Positions 1 through 13,440 of a DNA stretch of 64,000 nt are shown here, piece after piece. The position numbers and the translations under genes were made by a program. The notes under the pieces are model-generated. The model searched no databases and was not told where the DNA came from. It worked only from the letters and a program-made list of their open reading frames with translations. Origin of the DNA: Paulownia fortunei (Eukaryota; Streptophyta; Magnoliopsida; Lamiales; Paulowniaceae); NCBI GenBank assembly GCA_019321725.1, contig CM033110.1:21073278-21137277 (forward strand), read 5' to 3'. How positions within the stretch are numbered: position 1 is the stretch's first letter; every line of letters starts with the position of its first letter.

Positions 1-3000
1 GTGCTTCCATATTGGTTCCACCATTCTCAACAGGTTCATAGAGTCCTGTTTGACAATTCATCCTTGATATTGGTTTTTTCAAGAGCTCTTCGCCAACCTT
101 TACTAGATTTTCCAAGTTCTCCTTTGTTGCCATGTCCATATTGACTAGGTCCCCCGTCAAGTTGTCATCCTGTGTTTCTCGATTTTGAAAAACAAACCAT
201 ATAGTTAGCAATTAAATTAAGGAATAATCATATCTTAAATAATCATGTCTAAAAAGGCATGTAGGAGAATGGGATAAATTAACAAATATTCCTCACAATT
301 AAAGTTAAAAAGAAAAAGGTAAATAAGTGTCCCCTCCATCTTTTTAGCGCACCATTTTGCCCGCTTTAATTCTTTGAAATGTTTCAATTACCAAAATCCT
401 TTAAATACAATACTTGGTTTACCAAATTTGCCCTTAAGACAAATAAAAGCTACAAGCCCATCGATCTAAAATGCCAAAATAATTGTTTATCTAATTAATT
501 GAAACAATAACATGCTGATGCAAAATATTTTACTAATAAATATTTAGCTTTTTAATAGTAAGTTTATGATTATTTATCATGAATTTCAAGAGACAATGAA
601 TTGTAAAATAAAAAAAAAATGCCTTCAAATAATAATTATTTAAACTTACTAGGAATTTTAATAATTTTTCATCAACTATAATTAATTGAATTGAATAATG
701 ATCTTCTACAAATATTGACATAGGTTGGTGGGAATGGGCTACGAGGAGGGTGGGGTATTTTATTTTATTTTTCATTTAATTCCCTTTATTCAAGACTTAG
801 TGGCAAAATTAATCAATTGTGCCAATTTTTCATGAAACCTTATTGATACCATAGGGACTAGCCCTAAGATATTCGGCTCATTTAGTGTAGGTCGGATTAA
901 TATTAGACTAAGATGGGTTGATGCCCATGATTATGACTAAAGTTGGGTTGGGCAGTTTTGATCAGTCCATCTCAATTTATAATGAAAGCCCAGTTGACTC
1001 TAGAGAGTCATAATTGTGGTAAGAATTGATTCTTAAGGAACAAGATGTTGAGCCCTTATTGAAGAAGGTTAAATCATTCCTATATATATGGGAGGCCAAG
1101 GTATGTACTAACCATTCAACATATTCTTTTTACAGTACTTTTAGAGAATTAATTGTAATTTAAGTATCAAAAGTTTTCACTAAATCAAACTCCAGTAACC
1201 TAACATTAATTTTGTAAGAATTCTCAATGAGTATTTGAGTTATTCTCAATTTAGTAAGGAAGAGCAGCTCTGTTTTAAGTGCTGTTGATTTGTTGATTTG
1301 AAACGCATCACTTATTATTGAGTTAATTTGGAAAATAGAGTCAACAAAGTGAAGCATTGAACAGATGGAAGGGACAATCTCATTTTTACATGTAGTTTCA
1401 GGAGAAAAAAAAAGAAGCAAAGTTATTCTTTTTTTTTCTTTTTGTTTTAAAAAATTGAATAAAGGCAAACATCTTCCACAGTCCACACTCTAATTCAAGA
1501 TTCAAAGGGAGCAAGTGGGAAAGACAGCATATGTGAAAAACCAAACATGCACTACAAAAGGTACTTGTGATCAATGATGAATAATTTATTTAAATAGTAG
1601 TTTTTTTAAAGTAATGAATTAATTATGTAATTGATCATATTTAAAGAGCTTTTGATATTTGAGGATAACTGAATATATAATCTATCGTTCCCCAAAAGAA
1701 AAACTTACTTGAATGCGAAGATAGTTGTGTTGCGAATGAAGGGCTTGAAAAACCACAGCATTGTGAAAATCAACCATGTCTGCATTTGCTTGGTTATATG
1801 CTCTTAGCAGTGGACTTGGGGTTACGTACAGCCATCCCACAATCCCCCACCCTGCAGCACTTTTAGCATCATACTTTTCTTCATTCTTCCTGGCGCCTGT
1901 CCCTAATGATATCACAAGAAAACGACCAAAATCCATGGGCTTTATGGGAAAGAAATCAGGATTCTCGTTGAACACCTCTCTTGTCACCTCTGAAATGGCA
2001 ACTAATGTCTGAAATAAAAAATTTGCATATGTACCATGTAAGACAATTAAACGTAGTTACATTGAATTGGAAAGTAATCTTGCTTGTTATCTTCTTAGAT
2101 GTTACCGGGTTATTAGCTACAACACCACCATCTATGAGGTTGAAATTTGCCCCTTGGTTCTCAAAATAATAGGGAGGAAGGAAAGTTGGTGCAGCTGAGG
2201 TGCTGATGCATATGTCTGATAACAAGGCGTCCATTGTCGACTCCTTCGGTGCCTACAAAAAGGTTAAACTTATTATTATTCCGACAAGCAAATGTGGATA
2301 AACTTGGAAGCGTTTATCTTTGTTAGCTAGTTATTGATGCTTATGGGTGTGCAAAAGAGAGGGAGATATACAGAGGCATCACCGTATACGAACTGAAGAT
2401 GGCAGGTTGAAGTTTCTTGATATCGAATGTTGTAAGAACAACATTGGTTAAGGTCTCATGCAACCTTATATTGCCCAACATTTCCCTGGTTAGACTTTTA
2501 AGATACTTCCCATCATATTTTGGCCCATTAATGCCCTTCGCCATTCTTATCAACCCTGCAAATGGGCCTCTGCAATTCGCGAAAATAGGAAAGATAAGCC
2601 CCAAAAATTCATACATTTTGTTGATACATGCTTTTTTCAAGCCTGTAACATACTACTTACAAGAAGGACCTGATCAAAGTTGCCAAAAACTAAAACAAAA
2701 ATCCCATGGGACCAAACTGCATTCGGGCTTCACAAGTGCTTCAAATTATACTAATGGTCAAATATGCTAATCCAGACAAGCAAATCAAACATGCTCACCT
2801 TATTCTCGTGTGACAAAGATGAAAACAAGGACAAAGTAGAAGAAGGGCCATTTACCTTGGCTGAGGAAAAATTTTAGGCGAATGCTCCAAATAAAAAGGA
2901 ACTATATCTTTTGCGGCATAAAGAGGGCGATTGTTTTTATCAGGTGCAGTTAGCATAGTCGTTACAAGACCACCTGTACTTGTTCCTGCTATTACATCGA

Positions 3001-3281
3001 AATAATCCACGAGCCTTACATCTTCACCATCTAGCTCCTATACCAACACAAACATACAGTGTAAGAACTAAAATTCCTCCATATAATCTTTAAAAATCGC
3101 ATTGTCAAAGAGACTTACAAATAAAAACGCTGTTTATTACCTGCAGCTGGGATTCTAGGTAAGCAAGTATAATTCCTGGGATGATTCCTCTTACCCCTCC
3201 ACCATCAATACTAAGGATTGTTATGAGATTCCCCTTGCTTGGAGGCTGGTTTTGTAAGTCTGATGAACTCTTTTCCTCCAT
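1..3281 (-). CDS. Patatin-like phospholipase/acyl hydrolase, 3' end outside window
   Basis: A cytosolic-type patatin-like lipid acyl hydrolase (galactolipids and phospholipids are the usual family substrates). Six exons on the minus strand: 3281-3141, 3037-2856, 2569-2383, 2252-2106, 2008-1709 and 169 to beyond base 1; every join has GT-AG borders and keeps frame. The visible 375 residues hold the oxyanion-hole motif DGGGVRG (26-32), the nucleophile elbow GTSTGG with Ser67, the family signature [11 protein letters not shown] near 160-169, and the second dyad member in DGGVVANNP (Asp211). The last visible exon matches the conserved C-terminal part (DDNLTGD, PISRMN). About 30 residues should lie to the left of the window. 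There is no signal peptide, so it resembles plant PLP2-type proteins rather than vacuolar tuber patatin. The start is the only Met before the motif, and a TATA box lies about 65 bases upstream. Both dyad residues are present, so it should be active. The 1.5-kb last intron holds no other gene. Confidence 0.95.
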
Positions 3282-3343
3282 AACTCTCTTGACTGATACT
3301 ACAAGTAATTGCAGTGCTGCAAATATGGTTTGTACTTTGTAGC

Positions 3344-3351
3344 TTTATATA
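3344..3351 (-). promoter_or_regulatory. TATA box of the patatin-like gene
   Basis: TATATAAA on the minus strand, 63-70 bases upstream of the inferred ATG at 3281. The distance fits a short 5' UTR of about 30-40 bases. Confidence 0.6.
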
Positions 3352-5854
3352 TAATACAACTACTGTGCAGAAAGCTGAAAGCAGCTATCATGGTTGCCAA
3401 ATTAAGGGGAAATGCTTTATTTTATTAAAGCAGGGATTTCTGCCAAAAGTAAACTGTCTCTATGCTTTGTAACCAATTAGTTTATTACAAGTTTTTTATA
3501 CAATTATTCCCAACTTTAATATACAGTCTACCTGTACCTGTGTTCTATTGTATAATAATATACAGTGGTTTGGTGAAAGGTATATCAGAATCTGCTGACA
3601 CAAGAAGGAGAATTATTAAAATCTTACACGATTTCACGTGTTTTTTTTTTTTTCTTTCCCTCTCAACTTGAGTGGATCTTTACTATTTTTTTTTTCCCTC
3701 AACCCGATTTCCACGCGTTGTATACTATTCCACAGTGGTTAGCGGGACGTTATATAAATAAATCGATTTGGCATTGGACTTTGCCAAGTTGTTCATTATT
3801 TTAATAAAAAATGGAGGTGTGTGGATAATTTATTTAATAGTAAGATGGTGTAGAGTTTATAAAATGTTATATTTTAATTTATAAAAAAATTATTTTTTTA
3901 AATGAAATAAAATTATATATTCTTTTAAGATATTATTAATGACTGGTGACAATTTTGCTATTTATGTGCTTAAGTTAAAGGAGTGAGTTTGTTGAGATCT
4001 TATACGGGTCTTTTATTTTTTACGAGTTTTATAAAATTATAAAATTTATTTTTTAAGCTTATAAACTCAATTTCTTAGTTTTTTGTTTAAAATATTCAAA
4101 CATAAATGTTTGAAGTAGTTGAAATCATTTTATAATGTAAAATATAAGATCAAATATTAAATTGAAATAGAGGATTCGAAATCAGACTGCACAAGAAAAA
4201 GAAACATAATTAAACAATTATTGGCAGTACATAAGTTAAATTTTAAGGAAAAAATGACAATTGAATAATATTTATGGAATGCTTTAGAGATTGTATAGAT
4301 GATTGATATCCATATTAAAACTGAACGTGTTGGTTAATATACTTATTCCGGAGGAGCAGAGTTGGGCTTATGCAGTTTCCCGCAGGCTGTAGCCAAATTT
4401 AATCTTCCGGCCCAATAGCTCCTGCGGTTTCTGGGGACCTTAAAAACCTACTTTATGGGCTGCTAATTAGTGTCCGAGTACGATAAGTCAATAGAGTTCG
4501 AGATTCCGACGTTGCTGCAAGTGATTGTGACCAGCTAAAGAGTCAAATTAATGATCCATACAAATAACAATTTATTTTTTTAAGATAAACGATAAATTCA
4601 ACGGCAACGCGAAAGCGATATGTTTTTTAAAGAATTTGAAGAACTTATCTTGGAACTTTTCAAAATGTGGAACTGAAAGCACAGATTTAATAGAACTGTT
4701 ACCTCAATTTGAATGAAATTTTAAAAATTTTCAGGGTAACATATTAATCTTGAGCATTAAAAACGCAGCTTAATTGAGTTTTCGATCTCATTTCAAGACA
4801 TTATTTGATTTCCACAAAAAAATTCATATTTGACTTGCGTAAATTCTTGTCTAAGTTTATAAGAGGTATTGGGGTCCTACTTATGCCTAAATATTTATGT
4901 ATTTATTATTATGTTCTTTTATTATTTTAATTTTTTTAAAAATATATAATTTAAAATATTTGTAATAATTAAAAGAATTTCAAATATACCAAAAATTATA
5001 TAAATAATTGCATTGAAGATAATTTTATTCTAATATTTAACTAGGGGATAAATGTTATACTTGTAAGTTTAGTGAAATATTTACGTTCATAAAAAAATTA
5101 TATATTTTGCCCTAAAAATAATATCAAATAACAATATTACAAAATTAGAAGTCCATGCCAAAAATAAAATAAAATTAAAGCACCTCCTTTGCATATAGAT
5201 ATTTTATTACTCCTACTGCTGAAAACATTTCTTGCCTAAAGCGTCGTGAGTCTTGTGAGCAAGTCTAGAAACACAGGCAGCGTCAGCCATTCAGCTTTGA
5301 CCCTTTGGCAAGCCTGGAGTCCTGTGTTTTATTAGGTCGGTGTTTGGGTGTCCTATTACCTCACTAGATTACGGCACTAACCTACGACAAACAGATAGGA
5401 TTTATGCTCTTCCATTTTCAACTTTAAAGAACATTAAGTTCACCAAACCAAACCAAAAAAATCAAAATTTATTTCATATATAATTAAAATAAACAGATAC
5501 TTCCAGACCACATGCCTAAGTTCATTATAGTATATTAAAGTAAAAAAATAAACTAAAATATTCCAGGAAATAGTAAGAAAAAGACTAGCAAAAAGCAGCA
5601 GCAAGAAGGTAGTAGAGGGAAGAGCGCCACAGCTGTTCGCCTTTATTGCCTTTGTTCTTAACGAGGAACTTCGCTCCACTCCCAGACTCGAACACCCATT
5701 TTAAAAATTCTTTCATCATTTACAAGCATTGCATTATATGGGCATATACACATGTATTTACGGGCGGCATGGTGTTATTTGAGAAATTGAAGAAATCTGA
5801 GGTCTTTGGGAAGGTCTCTTTTGGATTTTCTTTCTTTATTTCTTGGGAGGTATA
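3352..5854. other. Intergenic region between divergent patatin-like and sulfotransferase genes
   Basis: About 2.5 kb upstream of both divergent genes. It is A+T-rich, with poly-T tracts at 3640-3700 and a less A+T-rich patch at 4350-4560 that contains one GGCCCA site. A second such patch at 5215-5400 probably belongs to the promoter and 5' UTR of the sulfotransferase gene. No coding region is supported. Confidence 0.6.
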
Positions 5855-8800
5855 ATGGCTGAAGATATATGCCTCTTCGCCAAGGTGAGTCCTTTTTAGC
5901 CTTTTTTTGCTCACTTGCCTTTTTCATTTGTTTATTTTGATGGCTTTGAATTCATTGGAGTAGTGGAGTTGTTACAGAATGCAGGAATTAAGATTTTCTT
6001 ATTAGTTTTTTTTAAGACACATTTCAAAGGTTCACGCTTTGGGTCCAGAATTTGTGTATTTTTCCTCATGGGAACAGGAAATCTGTTTGAAATTTAGAAA
6101 TCTTTGTTGGGTTGGGATGAATTTTGAGATATCTGATGTCTTCCCTTTCCCAAGGTTTGATGTAGTCAGGATATTTTTTGGATTATATAGAGGCTGAAAT
6201 TTCATTTTTTTTCTGGCTAAATAGAGTAGATTTTACATTGAACTCATTTCTATTTTATTTCTGGGTTTGTAGTATGGTTAAATTTTTTCTTGTTAACATG
6301 GTTTTGCAAGCCCTTTTTTACTCCTTTTTTTGTGCCCCAAGTATCATGCCTGTTGTTTTTCTGTGACTTCTTAGCAGTCAGGTCTAATGGTCTATAATCT
6401 GTGCCTGAAAAGATGGGGTGGGGAAGAGGAAAAATAAGAGTTTGCTACTATATTTCGAAATTATGCGGCTTAGTATTATATCTATTTTATGGGATTACTA
6501 TTTCGTTGGTATTTTTCAGCATTTTTAGATTGAATATTAGAATTTCATTAAACTGCATTGCTCGCTGAAATCATAAATTGACTAATTAGTTTGATGAGCT
6601 CTATAATAGGTGAGTAAGCAATGCATGACATTCTAATGTATTTTCTTGAGACTTGCCTTATATTTTCATATTGAAATTTTTGCTGTGTGTAGTTGTTCTT
6701 TCTTGTTACACTGACAGGTTTCCGTTCTGTGGATGACACATGGACAGGACGCCCTAATTATAAAACCTCCCAAGAATTCCCCAGCTTCACTGAGGATGTT
6801 AGTCTTAGTATTTGCAATGGTTTGTGGTGTTTATATCTGCTCAGTCTGTCTAAAGCAAATTAACGATCACACCAGTACTAAATTCCTAAATGTTGAAGTT
6901 AATTGGAGGCATTGTTGTGATCACGGCATTGATAGATCTCAAACTCCCTACTTGCACTACCCCAAACCCACTACCTTTAGCAGGTAATTATAATAGATCA
7001 AAATGTTCAGTTTCTTGAAGATTTGGTGAGAGACATTTCTTTTTTTCTTTTTTGTGCATGAAGGGCTGAATGTGCCTGTAATCCTGTGCGGCTTTTCGCC
7101 ATTCTGTCTATGCAAAGATCTGGAAGCGGATGGTTTGAGACTCTGTTGAACAGCCATACTAATGTAAGCTCCAACGGAGAGATATTCTCAGCCAAAGAGA
7201 GGAGAAGTAATGTTACTTCAATCTTGTCGACTCTGGATAGAGTTTACAATTTGGACTGGTTTACCAGTGCTTCCAAGAATCAGTGCTCCGCTGCAGTCGG
7301 CTTCAAGTGGATGCTGAATCAGGTGTGATACTGTAAATGTTTTCAAGCCAGAAGTCCCTAATATGCATCTTTCTGCATAACTAACAATACCTAATAATTT
7401 TTTTTAAAAGCCAGTGGCATCCTCTCCTGAATTATGCAAGAAGTTTTTGTGGGGCTTTTCTAATCTTGTTTTATTCCACTGACATTAATAGCTTTTGATG
7501 ACATTCTGAGTGTCCCTCCTCTTGTTACTTCTGGCTAAAAGGGAAAGGATGTAAAAAGAAGAAAATAATATTTATATATATATGATCAATGGCTAATTGG
7601 ATACAGGGCTGTCAAGTACCCCCTTTGTCCCACTGCTATGGTCATATTCTGAAAGTTGATTACCTTCAAATGGAAATGTTGTAGTTCTTTAAGTATGATT
7701 TTGCAAAAGCTAATTAAATTTCAGAGTGCTGACTAAAAATTAGTCAATGTAGCTGGTAAACTAAAACAATGTGAATCTTTTGATTTAAGGAAAGTAAAAA
7801 GATATCTCATTGGATGCTATTTTAATTTTGGCTTAAATTTATTCGTTTATTTCCATGAGAAATGATGTACTCTTGAATTGCACTTGACAGGGTAAGTTCT
7901 AAGGCTGCATTGGTAAATGTAGAGATGGCCATTTTCATATACCAGTTCAGGACATATATCGCACATAAACAATCTCTAACCCTCTCTAGCATTATTAACC
8001 CTACCCACTTCTTTGTGATGAGTGAGAAACAGGGTGATAGAGCTGTTAGGAAAAGATGCAACTATAATACAAATTAAGAGATAACTAAATACGATATCAG
8101 TATGCAAGACGAGAAGATTGCTAACGAAATTGCTTAACTCTAAGTAAATAAGTATCCTTTAACTGCCCAAACTTGTAAGAGTCTTCTATCGCATATTACA
8201 GATAGCGTGGCAAAACTTGGATCATTTGTGGTGAGGCCTTCTAGTTTTCTAGCCTTGGTTAAACTATAAAGATTTGCATCTCTTTGAGGACTTACTTTCA
8301 CATTGTTTGACTTTTAACATTGGGCTGTGTTAGTCTTAAAAGTGTTGTGAAGTAGCAAAAATAATTTAATTTTCATCCAGTCTATCCATTTTGTGAGTAT
8401 CTTTTTCCAATTGTTACAAGTATAGATTGTCGCAAAGTGGCATGCCCTCAAATGAAAGTATATTTCCTGAGTATTTTATGTCATCTTGGTGCTTCAGAAT
8501 AGTTGTCATCTTGGGAAAATTGTTAACCTCTAGCATTATTGTTAATTCAGGGAGTGATGGAGTACCATAAAGAAATTGTAGAATATTTTAATCATAGAGG
8601 TGCTTCTGTAATATTTCTCTTCCGAAGAAATCTTCTTCGCCGCATGGTTTCAGTGCTTGCTAATTCTTATGATCGATATGCTAAAGTCCTGAATGGGACG
8701 CACAAGTCCCATGTTCACTCACATGAAGAGGTACTCTTTTCCCCTTTAACCCAACCCAACCAACTGCACATGTGCATAAAATCTAATATTTCTGCCAGCT

Positions 8801-9712
8801 TCTTGTAGGCTGATACTCTTTCTAGATATAAACCTGTAATCAATTCAACATCACTGGTAATGGATCTAAAGCTCATGGAGAAGATGGTCTTGGAGGCACT
8901 GGAGTATTTCAGCAGCACCAGGCACATCATTCTCTATTACGAAGATCTCATGAAAAATAGAACTGTAAGTTTCTTTTCACCTTACAAGGAAATCTTAGTT
9001 TCATCTTCCGTGATTTGGAATGTTTTCAATTTTACTAATTATTCCCCTAGAGTAGAGAGTTTTACCTTCAATATTATGATGTCTTATAAGTTTGTCAACA
9101 ATTAGGCTCTAAATCGAGCCAAACATGTTACCGTTCAAAGTTTGAACTTAAAAATTGTGTTTGAGTTTGGTTTAATTGTTAATCTAATTGAGTTTGAACG
9201 AGTATTAATCAAATCAGCACAAGTCGAGCTTGAAATTTCTGTAATTTCTTTTATTAGTAAGTTGAGCTCGAGCTGACCTTCAAATCTTATTGAATGATAT
9301 TTAGTTTTTTATGTTTAACGGATCGAGTTCAAACAAGCTTTTACCGATTGATCTCGATGCTCTATCGAGTACTTTGCCCTATATGCAATTGGCAATTGCT
9401 CAGGACTGTTTCAATTCCTTGTTGCCATTTGTAAAACTTCTACTCCTTGGAATCATTATCTTTATGGTCCTTACCTGACTTCTAATAATTCATTTGATCC
9501 CATGTCGTCCTTCTCATTGTGTCTCACATCTGTTGCAGAAACTGGTAGATGTGCAACAGTTTCTAGGGCTGCCAATAATGGAGTTAACTAGTCGCCAGGT
9601 CAAGATACACAAAGGATCATTGTCAGAGCACATCAAGAACTGGGACGACGTGAACACGACTCTCAGAGGAACAACTTATGAGAGCTTCCTCCAAACTGAC
9701 TACACTAATTAG
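5855..9712 (+). CDS. Membrane-anchored P-loop sulfotransferase-like protein (plant NodH-like group)
   Basis: Predicted 354-residue type II membrane protein of the plant group annotated 'P-loop NTP hydrolase / nodulation protein-related'. Six exons: 5855-5884, 6718-6983, 7064-7322, 8551-8730, 8809-8964, 9539-9712, all GT-AG and in frame. A single hydrophobic anchor lies at about residues 36-55. The 5'-phosphosulfate (PAPS) loop is SMQRSGSGWFETLLNSH (114-130), and a 3'-phosphate-type segment, VIFLFRRNLLRRMVS, lies at 205-219. The C-terminal exon carries a conserved LVDVQQFLGLP stretch. The family fold is sulfotransferase, probably Golgi-lumenal, but the acceptor substrate in plants is unknown. 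The first exon encodes only ten residues (MAEDICLFAK); its ATG follows a long leader and the donor is a strong GTGAGT. Intron 3 is 1.2 kb, and intron 5 holds a degenerate dispersed repeat. Fold assignment is firm; activity is inferred. Confidence 0.9.
9105..9375. repeat. Degenerate 'TCGAGCTCGA'-type dispersed repeat inside intron 5
   Basis: Intron stretch rich in variants of gagttcgaac, gtcgagcttg and gagctcgagc separated by A+T-rich DNA. Similar wording recurs at about 22440-22735, 37020-37200, 51230-51540 and 53765-53950. The sequence shows repeated short motifs only; membership of one transposon family is inferred. Confidence 0.4.
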
Positions 9713-12700
9713 AGTCCATTAATCTGTTGAAAATGTGAACCAACTACTTTCTGACGTGAAGCTGTTGACCCTGATAGAAACTTATCCAGGTGATCAATGA
9801 AACGTTGATCTTCACCATCTTCCTTTCCTAGCCAAACATCATGTCAGCCTGCCTTTTGTTTTTCCGGTAATTATTTTTTGTTTTTTCATTTTGTTTTGCG
9901 TACCCATTTTTTGTTTTTTAATTTTTTTGTTTTTGTTTTTGTTTTTTGCTTTGTGGTCCTTACAAGCATTCAAGAATATGTATAGTCCTGTAACTTATGT
10001 ACAACATTGCCGCGGGAATGCGAAATCTGAAAGAGTTTTGGCTTCCCCTTTTTCCTATCCAATCCTGTTTATTGTTTTACTAATGTGACATTTTCTTTCG
10101 CTGATACCAGTCACGGGATTAATTTGTTTTGTATTGACAGAAGTTATTGGCATTTGGCTACATAAAAAAGTTGAGAGTAGAAACTACGGAATATTCCCTT
10201 TAATTTTTTTCATTTATTATCATTTCCACGAGCATTTATGCCAAATTCATTAAAGATCTGTGCCATTTAGGGCAAGACCATCAGGATTTTTGCAATAATT
10301 AAAATTTAATCACCATCACTGGTTAAAAAATCAAACTAAAATAACAATCCGTTGCCCATTTTTCAATCTTAGATATCAGTGGTGTGCGGCTTTTACTTTT
10401 GGTAAAGAGTATAAATTCAAATTGGCCGTATATTATATAGTATTTTGAATTTTTTATTTTTATTTTAATATTTTATCTCGTAGTTGATTTGATCTCTTGC
10501 ACAAAGCTTGCGCCAATAATTTTCGTTTGTGATATTTAGTTTTTGGTCCTTTATTTATAATTTTGGTCTTTATGAATTACAAGATTGTGATTGTTATTCA
10601 AATATGTTGTGCAACTACTACAAATATCTCCACTTTTGTTGTGTTAATCATCTTCGGAGATATACCACAATACCAATTCTAATAGAAGAATTTCTCCTCC
10701 TCGTGTTTTCGGTTAGTGCAACACTCAATATTATATCTATCTTTACCTATAACTATTGCTTTCTTGTACCTTATTATTCATAGTTGAGCTCCGAATAGGC
10801 TCGAGCTTGACATGGTCCCGACTGTCGTTTAAGCTTAGTCCAAGTCCATATAAGTCGATTCTGATTATAATTTTTGTTGTCGCAACATTTTTGAATCGAA
10901 GTTTGAATTAACATAAGGTAACCAAGTGGGCGTTCACTCTATGAAAATAGTTCACGGGATTAAGGTCTGATTGAGTCTGTTGGGTTCTGTAGATGGGATC
11001 TGACCTGGAAAAACACGCAAATGTAAACGTGATGAAACCCAACCACAGCCCAAGTCAAACCAACTTGTATTTAATATAATAACTTATGGACCTGTCATCA
11101 GCAGCCCACGACTGAGAGCCCACGTTAAAGTATCTATCATTGAACTCAGGATCCTGTGTCTATAAAGAGTGTGTGGCCCATAACATTACTCCGAGGCCCA
11201 ATATCGGCCCGATTGAAAAAAATTCGGGCTCACTAAGCCCCAATAAGAGCAGAAACCTTTTTGATTTTTTTTTTTTGTTTTAGAAGAATAAAAATTACCG
11301 TTGATTTGATTAAATACTCAATAATTTTTAACATGAAAAATTTACAATGCGATTAACTCGAATATGAAAAAAGATTATTTATTAACAACATACCAAAGAA
11401 ATTCATGAAATGAGTATTATAGACTCACTCCGATTGGTTAATAACTTACCCTGCATGTGGTTAAATATGACTTGTTTGAATTGAACTCAGTTTCAATTGT
11501 AACATGTAATAGAAGTTCAACTACTATTTCAAAAAGCTTCAAGCACCACATTTTATCAGAAAATTCTTTGCTACATTGGGACCAGTAATCTCAAATCTGA
11601 AATCTCAATTCATATTTTACTATTTCTTCTAAATAGTTGTACGCAAAAACTCACACGCAGTACATTTGTGCAAGAAAAATAAAGGAAAAATACAACTGAT
11701 AGTATACTAGACACTTGATGTTGGTGTACTGTAGCATATGATACCTCCGACTTTACTAGACAAAAATCTTGTCATGCCCCCACCAAATCAAACCTCACTT
11801 GGGCAGTAACTGTTCATGTGCGCTAAGATCCAACTTTTCCCCATGGCTATGTGAGAACTGAGAATCAACCATCTAGAGTCGATTGTACCTAGCAAAAGTT
11901 CCCTAAAAACAATTAATTAAAAGTGATATTTATAAGTAAAGAGGTTGCAATATCAAAGCTGTTACAGATAAAGTATAATATTAGAGAGTTAACACCTCAT
12001 CATGAGAACCCTAATCAAGATTTTCTCCAAATTTCACAAATTTTACTAAGTTGTTGCAAAGGCAAAACTTTGATACGAGTAAGATACTATGCAGATGCAA
12101 GAATAGTATTTCGAAGTTAGAATCTACTTTGTAAACTAGCTCCTCTATTCCAGAGTATACACAATTATTTTCAGTCTATTTTCCTAAAACCAGGTCTGCT
12201 CAATAACAGTGATCAAAATGGGGTATTTTTCTTCCACCAAATCCAGATTAGAAAATGAAGTCCCACAAAATTTACCTTATCAACAGGAAAGAAAGGATGA
12301 TGCTTACTCCCCGAACCATTTTCCTCTTTCATGTTCTTGTATTCCCACATCTTGAATTAACTGAGGGGCAAAACAAGATACAAACATGTTAAGGTATTGA
12401 AACAAACAATTTTGATTGTCAAAATTTAAAACCAAGACAAGTAGTTTGTGATTTAGTAGAGATGAACATCTGTAAAGAGCCACAAAGGTGCTAAGAAGAC
12501 AGTTTTTCTAGTCGGAAAGATGCTTTTGCTGACTGAAAGGTCAAATCTTTACCTAAGTAGCCACTGGAATATGAGAGAACAAAGACAATCTTATGCTATA
12601 ATTCAAATAACATGAATGGTGGGCTCAAAGGACATATTGTCCCCTAAACCCTCCATATTATATGTCACATAAAAATTTGGCCTCTCAGAAATATTATATT

Positions 12701-13340
12701 ACTCTAACGCTGCACAACCACCGCACCATGAAAATTGTTGAGTCCCGGAAACTACCATGAAGCTGCATTCGTTTTTTTCAATTTTTCTCTTCTATTGATT
12801 TCCCATGCTAAGTTTCTTTAGCTTTGTATTTATTAAGTTTGGAACTAAAACTTAACTTTAGAACCCTAGAACTTCTGCAATTGGTTTGTGCAACTAATAT
12901 TACCAAGCAACTGAAGCCTTATAAATTCTAGTGTACGATCATGTTTCAGAAGATGCACAGCACATTTGAAGGAATTTTTTTTGCATAAAAGAAAATGATT
13001 CAGGCTGAATAGCTATAAAGAAAATGCAGCCAATATAGAATAATTTCAACTCATGAAACCCCAACTTCAAACATGCTATGGAGAAGTTACTGTGTAAGTA
13101 CTTGAGAATAAGTCAGACCTAAAAAGACACTATATGTAAGAGTATAGTACTTGGGACAACTAAAAAGCTGAGACTCAAGTTGCAATGGACATGCAAAATG
13201 TGAATCTGGACAGCCAATGCTTGGCATTTATTGTGTAGCACACACATGCTTGAGAATTAAGTAAATAAATATAACATGCTACATGTATTTCCACTTAAAG
13301 AATCTCCAACCAATGAGGACCTACTTTCACATATTTGGTT
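9713..13340. other. Intergenic region between sulfotransferase and first CEP gene
   Basis: The first 400 bases are the T-rich 3' UTR zone of the sulfotransferase gene (T-rich run 9880-9950). An island with several AGCCCA/GGCCCA motifs lies at 11040-11215. The rest is A+T-rich with no open frame that resembles a known protein. The last few hundred bases are the promoter of the first CEP gene. Confidence 0.6.
11045..11212. promoter_or_regulatory. Cluster of Site II-like (TGGGCC/T) motifs without an assigned gene
   Basis: AGCCCA occurs at 11047-11052, 11103-11108 and 11117-11122, and GGCCCA at 11175-11180 and 11195-11200, followed by CGGCCC at 11206-11210. Such TCP-bound elements usually cluster near transcription starts of housekeeping genes, but no gene begins nearby. 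Confidence 0.35.
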
Positions 13341-13341
13341 C

Positions 13342-13349
13342 TATAAATA
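13342..13349 (+). promoter_or_regulatory. TATA box of the first CEP gene
   Basis: TATAAATA followed by ccc, 99 bases upstream of the ATG at 13441. The core TATAAATACC (AATACC in all three) is shared with the second gene, and nearly so with the third. Confidence 0.7.
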
Positions 13350-13440
13350 CCCTGAAAACCTAGGGTGTTCAAGCATCCCGCATTGCTGAGTGAGCGTATC
13401 TCTTTCTCTACCCCTTTAACCCTAAGCCCTCTCATACTCC

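Noticed and set aside
5855..9712. Idea that the sulfotransferase gene modifies the neighbouring CEP peptides
   Set aside because: The CEP 15-mers here contain almost no tyrosine (only copy C has one), and plant peptide tyrosine sulfation is done by the unrelated TPST. Adjacency alone is not evidence.
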